64,000 bases of DNA from Nocardioides sp. SYSU D00065 (GTDB lineage: Bacteria > Actinomycetota > Actinomycetes > Propionibacteriales > Nocardioidaceae), in assembly GCF_017916425.1 (NCBI RefSeq), contig NZ_JAFMSX010000001.1, positions 124,001 through 188,000 of the forward strand, read 5' to 3'. Position 1 is the first letter of the stretch. The number at the start of each line of letters is the position of its first letter. A model generated the notes under the pieces. That model saw only the letters and a program-made list of their open reading frames with translations. It made no database searches and had not been told where the DNA came from. Position numbers and translations under genes: made by a program. Below, in pieces: positions 45,103 through 54,500 of this stretch.

Positions 45103-46901
45103 GCACCACGCTGAGGAGCGAGGCCGGCTCGCCGACCCTCGTACGGACGCGACGCCGCATCCAGACCGGAGAGATCGGCTCGCTCGCCGGACTCGGCGCC
45201 GTGGTCGCCCTCTGGGGCTTCGCGCTGACGCGGGTCGACGTCCGCGCGATGACCGACCTCGGCCTCATCTCGGTGCTGCCCTGGGCGGCGTGGTGCGCCG
45301 CGGCCCTGCTCGTGCTCGGCTTCGCCCGCGCGCTCGCGCGGTCCGCGACGCCCGCCTGGTTGCTGACGGCGTACCCCGTGACCCTGTCGACCCTCCTCTT
45401 CACCACGCCGCTGGTCCTCTACGGGACGCCCCGCTACTCGTGGGCATGGAAGCACGCCGGCATCGTCGACTACATCGACCGCACCGGCGCGGTGGACCCC
45501 CACATCGACGTGCTCCCCATCTACCACAGCTGGGCCGGGTTCTTCGCCGCCAACGCGATGCTCACCGACCTCGCCGGGTTCGACACCAGCCTGAGCTACG
45601 CCGCCTGGGCCGAGCTGCTGTTCAACCTCCTGGCGCTCGGGGCCGTCCTGGCCATCCTGCACGCGCTCACCGGCGACGTCCGCACGACCGCGGTCGGTGC
45701 CTGGTTGTTCGTCCTGGGCAACTGGGTCGGCCAGGGGTACTTCTCCCCGCAGGGCATCAACTACGTGTGGTACCTGCTCGTGCTCGCCATCCTGCTCCGG
45801 TGGTTCCCGGCCCGGATCGCGGCGCGGTCCGCGTACTCCCCCTCGTCGGAGCCGGGCCCCGCGGGACGGGTCGGCCTGTGTGCGGTGGTCCTGCTGCTCC
45901 TGGTCAGCATCGCCGGCACCCATCAGCTCACCCCGGTGGTCATGGTGCTGACGCTGTCCGCGCTGGCGGTCCTCCGGCAGACCAGCCTGCGCAGCCTGCC
46001 CTTCGTCATGGCGGTGGTGGTGGCCGCGTGGGTGCTGTACGTCGCTGAGCCGTTCACCCGCACCACGCTCCGCGAAGCCCTCAGCGAGGTCGGCGCGGTG
46101 ACCTCCAACCTCGAGGACACCCTCATCGGCTACGGGACCGCCAGCGACGGACAGATCCTCGTCTCCCTGGTCACGCGAGCGTTCACGATCGGCTTCTGCC
46201 TCCTGGCCGGTTGCGGCATCCTCGCCTCCTGGCGGTCGGGGCGCCGCAGCACGCCGGCACTCGTGCTGGCCCTCGTGCCGTTCCTGCTGGTGGGGTTCAG
46301 CACGTACGGCAGCGAGGTCCTGTTCCGGTCGTACCTGTTCGCCCTGCCCGGGTTGGCCTACTTCGGGGCGGTCCTGCTGTGGCCACCCGGGAGCACGGCG
46401 TGGCGGCACCGAGCCGTACTGGTGGGCCTGCTCTCGGTGTACCTGGCGCTGGGGTCGCTCGTCGCCCAGTTCGGCAACGACCGGCAGTACCACTTCACCG
46501 ACGAGGAGGTCGCCGCCGCCGAGTACGTCTACGACAACGCGCCGCCCGGCACCCTGCTGGTCGAGGGATCCAGGAACTACCCGAGCCAGTTCCGCAACTA
46601 CGAGCGCTTCACCTACGTCCCGATCTCGCGGGAGGACCCCGAGGACATCGCACGCATCCTTCGCGACCCCGTGGGGACGATGGCGCGCTGGCTGGGCGAC
46701 ACCGACACCTACCGGGCCTCCTACCTGATCATCACCCGGTCGCAGATCGCCGCCACCACCGCACGGGGAGAGATCCCGGGCGACGGGCTCGTCGCGATCG
46801 AGGAGGCGCTGAGGTCCTCGCCCCGGTTCCGCGTGGCGTTCGAGAACCGCGACGCCACCGTGTTCGAGCTGGCCACCGCACCGGAGGACGACACCCCGTG
46901 A
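45099..46901 (+). CDS. Polytopic GT-C-like membrane protein of the glycan operon
   Basis: 600 residues with about 11-13 membrane helices and a C-terminal extracellular domain from ~residue 465 (FTDEEVAAAEYVYDNAPPGT, IPVS-like FTYVPISREDPEDIARILRD). The loop after the second or third helix with YGTPRYSWAWKHAGIVDYID and IYHSWAGFFAANAML suggests GT-C or Wzy-like polymerase topology, but no definite signature is seen. It could be the polymerase or a lipid-sugar-using glycosyltransferase. ATG overlaps the flippase-kinase stop (ATGA). Confidence 0.75.
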   Translation: MSTTLRSEAGSPTLVRTRRRIQTGEIGSLAGLGAVVALWGFALTRVDVRAMTDLGLISVLPWAAWCAAALLVLGFARALARSATPAWLLTAYPVTLSTLLFTTPLVLYGTPRYSWAWKHAGIVDYIDRTGAVDPHIDVLPIYHSWAGFFAANAMLTDLAGFDTSLSYAAWAELLFNLLALGAVLAILHALTGDVRTTAVGAWLFVLGNWVGQGYFSPQGINYVWYLLVLAILLRWFPARIAARSAYSPSSEPGPAGRVGLCAVVLLLLVSIAGTHQLTPVVMVLTLSALAVLRQTSLRSLPFVMAVVVAAWVLYVAEPFTRTTLREALSEVGAVTSNLEDTLIGYGTASDGQILVSLVTRAFTIGFCLLAGCGILASWRSGRRSTPALVLALVPFLLVGFSTYGSEVLFRSYLFALPGLAYFGAVLLWPPGSTAWRHRAVLVGLLSVYLALGSLVAQFGNDRQYHFTDEEVAAAEYVYDNAPPGTLLVEGSRNYPSQFRNYERFTYVPISREDPEDIARILRDPVGTMARWLGDTDTYRASYLIITRSQIAATTARGEIPGDGLVAIEEALRSSPRFRVAFENRDATVFELATAPEDDTP

Positions 46902-47284
46902 ACCGTCTGGAGGACTCTGCGACGCTCCGCGCGGCGGTGGCGACCGGTTCCGCCCTGGCCGCCGTCGCCGCCGTGCTGGGCGACGTCGGCGCGCCGGTCC
47001 AGCCGGCGCTCGTCCTGTGGTTCGTGCTCGTCTGTCCCGGGATGTCGTTCGTCGGTCTCGTGCCGGCCCCGTCCCTGTCGTTCGCGCTCACGCTGTCGAT
47101 CTCGACCAGCTGCGCGCTGGCGGCCGTCGTCGCCCAGGCGATGCTCTTCGCGGGTGTCTGGGACCCGCTGATCGGCCTGATCGGCCTGGCGGAGATCACG
47201 GTCGTGGGGGCGGCGACGGAGCTGGGACTGCGACGCCGGGCACGACGGCTCGCCTCGACGTCCGCGAGGGGCGAGAGCCGATGA
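46898..47284 (+). CDS. Small membrane protein with three to four helices, glycan operon
   Basis: 128 residues, GTG overlapping the previous stop. Hydrophobic segments VATGSALAAVAAVLGDVGA, PALVLWFVLVCPGMSFVGLV, LALTL-like SFALTLSISTSCALAAVVAQ and a fourth near LIGLIGLAEITVVG; basic C-terminus. No catalytic residues are recognised. Such small helical proteins with PGMSF are found next to GT-C genes in actinobacteria in my experience, but no role is assigned. Likely a chaperone or subunit for the preceding polytopic protein. Confidence 0.65.
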   Translation: MNRLEDSATLRAAVATGSALAAVAAVLGDVGAPVQPALVLWFVLVCPGMSFVGLVPAPSLSFALTLSISTSCALAAVVAQAMLFAGVWDPLIGLIGLAEITVVGAATELGLRRRARRLASTSARGESR

Positions 47285-47463
47285 GTCCTGCCGTTCCGCT
47301 CGTGTGCCTGATCGCCCTCCTGGGCGTGCTGGCCATGCTCCAGGCCCACCACCCGTGGGAGGCCAGGGAGGCCGACCGGGCACTGGCGGTGGTGGCGGCG
47401 GCCCAGGGGCTCGTCGTCCTCGTCCTGGCGCTGAGCCAGGTGCTCGACCTCACCCGGCCCTGA
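47281..47463 (+). CDS. 60-residue membrane protein, last gene of the glycan operon
   Basis: 60 residues, ATG overlapping the previous stop (ATGA). Two hydrophobic segments (SPAVPLVCLIALLGVLAML and AVVAAAQGLVVLVLALSQVL) flank a short polar loop HHPWEAREAD. No homolog is recognised. Its place at a 4-nt coupled junction, with a strong hairpin 19 nt after the stop, is the main reason to accept it as a gene. Confidence 0.65.
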   Translation: MSPAVPLVCLIALLGVLAMLQAHHPWEAREADRALAVVAAAQGLVVLVLALSQVLDLTRP

Positions 47464-47482
47464 CCAGGGCGCCGGGTAGCCT

Positions 47483-47508
47483 GGGACGAGGCCCGTCGGG
47501 CCCGTCCC
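47483..47508 (+). terminator. Strong hairpin ending the glycan operon
   Basis: GGGACG-a-GGCCC-gtc-GGGCC-CGTCCC: eleven pairs with a single bulged A. It closes the nine-gene unit. Confidence 0.75.
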
Positions 47509-47538
47509 TGCTGTGTCGATCGAGTGGGTTGATCTCTC

Positions 47539-48408
47539 GTGGCTGCTCGCCGCCCGTACCGCCGTCCGGCCCTCGTGGTCGCCGGCCTCCTCCTGGCCGC
47601 CACCGGCGTCGGGTCGTCCGCGCAGGGCGTGCCCGCGGAGTCCCCCGCCGCCCGGGACAGCAGCCCGGCGACGATGCGGCCGTTGGGGGTGCCGGGCGGC
47701 TGGCGGCTGGTCTTCAGCGACGAGTTCACCGGGACCCGCCTCGACCTCGACGCGTGGCGGCCCAACTGGCTGGCGGGATCGGACCGCGAGGTCACCAAGC
47801 CCGTCAACAGCGCCGAGCTGGCGGCGTACGACCCCCGGCAGGTACGCGTGGCTCAGGGGTCCCTGCGCCTGCGTGCGGTGCGGCGCGACACCACCGACAA
47901 CCAGGGCAGGCGGTACCGCTATGCCTCCGGGCTGGTGGAGTCGGCCCACGACTACCAGTTCCGCTACGGCTACGCCGAGGCGCGGATCTTCCTCGAGGCC
48001 AACACCGACCCCTCGCTGGCGGGCGTCGGCAGCTGCGGGCCCAACTGGCCGGCCTTCTGGCTGAACGGCGAGGACCACCCAGAGGACGGGGAGATCGACG
48101 TCATGGAGTGTCTCAGCGACGACGACGTCGCGTGGCACTACCACTGGGCGGAGGGAAGCGCCGGCGGCTACCCCCGACACTGGAGCGGCCGGATGCCCGG
48201 CGGGGGCGGCTGGCACACGTTCGGCGTGAACTGGGAGCGCGACCGCCTGACGTTCTACTACGACGGCCGCCGCGTCGGCACCCAGACGGCCGGCGTCACG
48301 GGGTCGCCCCACTACCTCATCCTCAACAACGGGATCAGCGGTCCCGACCTCAAGGTGCCCGCGACGATGAAGGTCGACTACGTGCGCGTGTGGAAGACCA
48401 CGAGCTAG
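47539..48408 (+). CDS. Secreted GH16-family glycanase
   Basis: 289 residues. Signal peptide RRPALVVAGLLLAATGVGSS with an Ala-x-like cleavage region near residue 30, then a GH16 domain: WRLVFSDEFTGTRLDLDAWR, CGPNWPAFWLNGEDHPEDGE and the catalytic EIDVMECLSDDDVAW (near residue 185). Ends MKVDYVRVWKTTS. Two Cys (GSCGPN and MECLS) may bond. GTG start. Separated from the upstream operon by a hairpin, so probably expressed on its own; it may degrade or shape the same polymer. Confidence 0.88.
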   Translation: MAARRPYRRPALVVAGLLLAATGVGSSAQGVPAESPAARDSSPATMRPLGVPGGWRLVFSDEFTGTRLDLDAWRPNWLAGSDREVTKPVNSAELAAYDPRQVRVAQGSLRLRAVRRDTTDNQGRRYRYASGLVESAHDYQFRYGYAEARIFLEANTDPSLAGVGSCGPNWPAFWLNGEDHPEDGEIDVMECLSDDDVAWHYHWAEGSAGGYPRHWSGRMPGGGGWHTFGVNWERDRLTFYYDGRRVGTQTAGVTGSPHYLILNNGISGPDLKVPATMKVDYVRVWKTTS

Positions 48409-48442
48409 CGGGTCCGGCGGCCTCGAGGACCGCCGGGCGCAG

Positions 48443-48483
48443 GACGACGTCCCCGGGCCACCTGGATGGCCGGGGACGTCGTC
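48443..48483. terminator. 17-bp bidirectional hairpin between convergent genes
   Basis: GACGACGTCCCCGGGCCA (48443-48460) pairs with TGGCCGGGGACGTCGTC (48467-48483), with one extra G bulged and a 6-nt loop. It serves the GH16 gene on the plus strand and the giant secreted protein gene on the minus strand. Confidence 0.85.
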
Positions 48484-48505
48484 GCGCGGTCGCGGCGTCG
48501 ATCCG

Positions 48506-51500
48506 TCAGCGGCGGACGGTGAACCTCCACGTGTCGACGCTCCGGTTGCCGAGCGCGTCCTTCGCGACGAGGCGCACGGTGTACCGCCCCGGGGCGAGGG
48601 CGCGCTTCGGCGTCCAGCTCACGCGGTCGCGTCGCGCGTCGTAGCGCAGGCCGCGCACCTCGCCGCCGTCGACGAAGACCTTCAGCCCGGACCGGCGCAC
48701 CCCGGCATGCGCGTCCGTGACGAGCGCGCCCACCGTCGGCGTGCGATCCCGGGTCGTCCCCGTCGGCGTGACCTTCCGGATCCGCGGACCGCTGCGGTCG
48801 ACCGTCCACGCGACCACCGCAGGCGTGGCGTCCACGCCACCGGCGCTGACCGCGCGGACCCGCACCTCGTGCGCACCGTCGGCGAGGTCGCGATAGGTCT
48901 GCGGGGAGACGCAGGCCTGGAAGGCGGACCCGTCGAGGGAGCACTCGAACCTCGCCCTCGCCGCCCCCGGGCCGGTCGCGGTGAACCCGACGCTCGCCGT
49001 CCGGGACCGGGTGAGGTCGCGCGGAGCGGCCGTGATCCGCGTGTCCGGCACGGGCTCGTCCACAGGCGGGTCGGCCTTGGTGACGGTCAACGTCACGGTC
49101 CCGGTGTCGGTGTCGGTGCCGTCCGTCACCACGTAGTCGAACGTGTCGTCACCGGCGTACCCGGGATCGGGGGTGTAGGTGACGGTGCCGTCGGCGGCCG
49201 TGACCGCCGTGCCGTGCGCCGGCTTCGTCACCGACTGCACGGACAGCTCGTCGCCCTGGTCGGCGTCGGTGTCGTTGGCCAGCACGTCGACCTCGACCGC
49301 GGTGCCCTGCCGCGTGGTGGCCCGGTCGTCGACCGCCTCGGGCGCCGTGTTGACCGGCTCGACGGGGTCCTCGCCGTCGACCAGGAAGGTGTCGAAGGAG
49401 ACCTCGTCGCCACTCTGGTTCACCCCCGCGGCGAAGACGCCGAACCGCGGCGCCACCATCGGGTTGCTGACCGTCCGGGGCATGTCCACCCACGTCGCTC
49501 CGTCGTCGAACGAGACCGAGCCGGTGTAGGTGCTCCCGGCCTTGACCAAGCGCAGCCGCACGTCTCTGAGGTCGGCGCCGGCCGGCACCACGATCTCGGG
49601 CTGCGGGTCGGACCCCACGATCGCGTTGTCGACCTCGGAGCGCAGCTCGAACCGGTTCGGCGCGGAGCGCCCGTCGTCGGAGATGGCCACGAGCTTGATG
49701 TAGTTCGCGTCGTCGGAGTAGGCCATCAGGCCGGCCTGGCTCCAGCCACCGTCGAGACCCGTCACGTCTGCGTGCGTCTCGATCGTCCAGTCGTCGCCGG
49801 CGTGGTCGGGCGACTGCAGGACGAGGTTCGACTTGCTCGTACCGGTCTGGTAGATCTCGCCGGTCGTGGTGGTCAGGTACAGGCGCCCGTCGGCCACCTC
49901 GAGCAGGTCGGGGTCCTCGGCCACGATCGCGTTCCACCGGCACTCGTCGAGAGCGGTGCCCTCGAAGGTGTCGTCGGCGCTGTCGAGCCCGCAGTCCTCG
50001 AAGACGGTGACGGTGACCCGTGCGGTGTCGCTGCCGCCCTTGCCGTCCTCGACCGTGTAGTCGAACGTGTCGGTCCCGGAGAAGCCGCTGTCCGGGGTGT
50101 AGCGGACGGTGCCGTCGGGGTTGACCGCGGTCGTGCCGTGCGCCGGGTCGGTGGCGCCGGCAACGGTCAGGTCGTCGCCGTCGGGATCGGTGTCGCCCAC
50201 CAGCACCGGCACGTCGACAGGTGTGTCCTCCAGCGTCGTGGCGGAGTCGTCGTCGGCCACGGGCGCGCGGTTCTGGGTGCTCGGCACGACGCGGAAGTAG
50301 TCGAACGTCGCGGTCCGGTCGGCCTGCTGGACTCCGAGGGCGAACAGCCCGAAGTCCATGTCGGCCGTCGGGTTGGGGACGGTGCCGATGGTCTGCCACT
50401 CCCCGCCGTCGAACGCCGCCTCACCGGTGTAGCTGTTGCCGGTCTTGGTCAGCCGCAGCCGGTACGACGTGACGTTGGCCGGTGCCGCGAGCTCCGGCTG
50501 CGGGTTGAGGATCGCGGCGTTCGACTCCGAGCGGAGCTCGATCCGGTTGATCCGACCCGCGTTGGTGTCGGCGATCGGGTCCAGCTTCACGTAGTTGTCG
50601 TCGTCGCCGTAGATGATCAGCCCGCCCTGGGCGTAGCCGTCGGTGAACGTCGTCGACATCCGCGTCTCGATCGAGTAGTCCTCGGTCGTGTTGGCGGCGG
50701 ACTGCAGGACGATGTTCCTCGTGCCTGACGAGTCGGACGTCTGGTAGAGGTCGCCCGTGGTGGCGGAGATCGTCAGCGCACCGTTCTCGACGTCGTACAG
50801 CGAGGGGTCCTCGCGCACGATGGCGTTCCAGCGGCAGGTGTCCAGGCCGGCGCCGGCGAACTCGTCGGACGGGTCGGCGGCCCCGCTCGTGCCGTCCGGC
50901 TCGAAGCGGATCCAGTCGAACGTCGCCGTCGGGGTGGACGTCGCCCCGCCCGACACCGCGGCCGGACCGATCTTCGGCGAGGCGAAGGTGTTCATCGGCG
51001 CCGGTCGCCCGACGGGGTCGAACGTCTCGCCGTCGGTGGAGTACGACGCCCGCAGGTCGGTGCCGTCGGAGGTCAGCCGCACGTAGTACGTCGTCGGGAA
51101 CCCGTCCGGGACGCCGCCCAGCTTGTCCTCGGCGTTGTTGCGCGGCACGCCCTGGGCCTCGTAGATGAACTCGACGTCGCGGTTGCCGCCGGCCGAGATG
51201 AGGTGGACCGAGGCCCAGTTCTCGTCGTCGGAGTAGACCCGCAGGCCGGCCTGGTGGTAGTTCTCGGTGACGTCGGCGGTGACCTTGGCCGTCACCTCGA
51301 ACGCCCCGTCGGGGGCCTCCTGCACGATGATGTCCTCGGCGTTGCCGCCGATGCCGTAGAGGCTGCCGCTGCCGATCGGCAGCTGCAGGCCGCCGTCCGC
51401 CACGCGCCACTCGCCGCTGTCGCGGATGACGTCCCACTTGCCGTCCAGCGACGTCCCGTCGAACTCGTCGGACTGCTGGACGCCGCACGCGTTGAGCACC

Positions 51501-54500
51501 CTGATCGGGACCGTGGAGTATCCGCTGGCCCCGGACGTGTCGGTCGCGGTCAGGCGAGCCGTGTAGGTGCCCGGCTGGGTGTAGGTGTACTGCGCGTTCA
51601 GGCTGGTGGCGGTGTCGTCGTCACCGGGGACGCCGAAGTCCCAGCGGTACGTCAGCTCGTCGCCGTCGAAGTCCGACGCCGAGCCGGTGAAGTCGACTGT
51701 CAGCGGCGCGCTGCCCTGGGTGGGGGTGCCGTGCGCACCCACCTGCGGCCGCGAGTTGACCGAGACGCCCTTGCCGGCTGCGTCGAAGAAGTTGACGTTG
51801 AACAGACCGGTCGCGGCGGGGTTGGCGTTCGTGAACACCAGGAACAGCTCGTGCGATCCCTGCTGCGCCGACTCGGCGATGTCCATGTCGACGAATTGCC
51901 ACTGCTGCCAGCCGCCCGTCACCGGGACGGCGACGGAGCCCGCCAGTGGGCCGGTGGGGCTGTCGAGGCGGGCCTCGATGGTGCCGCCGGCGCCGGCCGA
52001 GGCGACCCGGAAGCGCAGGCGCGGCACCTGGGACAGGCTGACGGGTGCGTACGACACGTGGTCGCCGGCGTCGATGTTGGACAGGTTGCGCGAGCCGCCG
52101 AGCGGATCGGTCGTGGCCTCGGTGAGGACGCCCTGCTGGCTGTCGAAGTGCTCGGCCTGCTTGCGCTTGGGCTGCAGGACGACCTCGTCCTCACCCGTCA
52201 GGGCGCGGACGCCGGCGGCGCCCTCGTCGGTGTAGCTGGCGTTGATCACCCCGAAGATGTCCGCCGAGGCGTCGTGGCCCTCGTCCCGCACGGTCGGCAG
52301 GACGACGTCGCAGCCGGTGCGCGAGCTGAGCGGGTGGCCGTGCGAGTCGTGGCCCAGGATGTAGTCGATCTCGACCTTGGAGCAGTCGATCTCCCCGTCC
52401 TCGGGGTCGGTCACGTTGACCTTGACCCGGACGGAGTCGCCGAACTCGAAGAACCCGCCGTCGGGCGGCAGCTCGATCTCGACGGTCGGCCGGGTGTTGC
52501 CGACCGTGACGACCGCGGTGGCGACGCCGGTGCGGCCGGTGGAGTCGGTGACGGTGAGGCGCGCGTCGTACACGCCGACCTCGGTGTAGACGTGGGTCGG
52601 GTTGGCCTCGGTGGAGTCGACCGTGCCGTCGTTGTCGAAGTCCCAGGCGTAGCCGGTGATGGCGTCACCGGTGTCGGGGTCGCTCGACCCCTCGCTGGAG
52701 AACTGCACCTCCAGCGGCGCCGAGCCGGAGTCGGGCGTGGCGGTGGCGGACGCCGAGGGCGAGCGGGCGCCGTCGTTGATGGCGTTGATCTTGTAGACCG
52801 CCGAGTTCTCGTTGCCGGTGAAGTAGCCGCCGTTGCCGTAGTCGAGGACGTAGAGGGAACCGTCCGGACCGAACTCCATGTCCATGGCGGCGTAGAGCGT
52901 CATCGAGTCGAAGAACGGGTCGATGCCGGCCACGTCTCCCTCGGCGTCCATCGCGACGTCGCGGATCCAGCCGCGGGTCCACTCACCGGCGAAGAAGTGG
53001 TTGTCGAAGTACTCGGGGAACTTCACGTCCGAGTCCAGCTCGGGGTCGAAGTTGTAGACCGGGCCGGCCATCGGGCCCTCGCCGCCCCCGCCGAACTCGT
53101 TGGTCGTCACGCCGTTGTAGGTGACGTTGCCGCCGTCGTACTTGATCCAGGCCGGCTGGGCCGGCGGCAGGGTGGTGAGGCCGGTGTTGCGGGGGCTGTT
53201 GTTGACCGGCGCGGTGCAGTCGAACTTCGGGCCGGTCGTGCCGGTGGCGAAGTCCCACTCGTTGTAGGTCTCGGCCTGCGTGTTGGTGCCCGCGCAGTAG
53301 GGCCACCCGAAGTTGCCCGCCTCGCGGATCTGGTTGAACTCCACGATGCCGCCGGGACCCCGGTTGGGGTTGGCACCGCCGGCGTCCGGACCGTACTCGC
53401 CGAGGTAGACGTAGCCCGTCTCCTTGTCGACGGTCATGCGGAACGGGTTGCGGAAGCCCATCGCGTAGATCTCGGGACGGGTCTTGTCTCCGGGGTCGGC
53501 CGCCTCGTCGAAGAGGTTGCCCTCGGGCACCGTGTAGCTCGCCTCGGTGGGGTCCGGCGTGATGCGCAGCACCTTGCCGCGCAGGTCGTTGGTGTTGGCG
53601 GAGCTGCGTTGGGCGTCGTACGCCGGGTTGCGGGTCGCGCGCTCGTCGAGCGGCGCGTAGCCGTCGGAGGCGAACGGGTTGGAGTCGTCGCCGGTGGACA
53701 GGTAGAGGTTGCCGTCGGCGTCGAAGTCGATCGCGCCGCCCGCGTGGCAGCAGATGCCGCGGTCGGCCTCGACGCGCAGCAGCTCCTGCTCGGTCGACGG
53801 GTCGAGGTCGTCGTCGACCATCTTCATCCGGGTCAGGACGTTGTAGCCCTTCCACACCTCGAAGTCCTCGGCGGTGCCGTCGTTGGGGGCGTCGCCGGCC
53901 GGGGTGTCCAGCGGCGGGGCGTAGTAGAGGTAGACCCAGCCGTCCTCCTCGAAGTCCGGGCTGACCGTGATGCTCTGCAGCCCGTCCTCGTCGTGGGAGT
54001 AGATCGGGACGTCGTGGAGGAGGGTGGTGTTGCCCTCGAGGTCGGTGAGGAAGATGCGGCCGTCGCGGGCGTTGTGCAGCACCCGGCCGTCCGGCAGCAC
54101 CGAGATGCTCATCGGCTCCCCGACCTTGTCGACGCCCTTGGCGAGGGTGACCTGCTCGAAGGAGGCGTCGCCGGGCGGCACCGGGGTGCAGGCGTCGGGC
54201 GCCTGGCCGGCGGCGTACTGGATGCCGCCGAGCAGGTGGAGGCGGAAGAGCGGCTCGGAGAAGGAGGCGTCGGTGTGCCCGCCGCCGGTGTAGAAGCTGC
54301 GGCCGCCTTGGAACTCCTGGTACCACGCGATCGGGTGGTCGTCGTCGGTGGTGTTGCCGTCGTTCTCGACGTACGTCGACTCGTCGAGCGTCGCGAGGAC
54401 CTTGATGTCGGGGTCCACCCGCGGGCTGTAGTCCGGTCCGCCGCCGTTGACAACCGGGTTCTCCGGGCCCTGGAAGTTGTACCACTCGTCGGTGCGGGTC

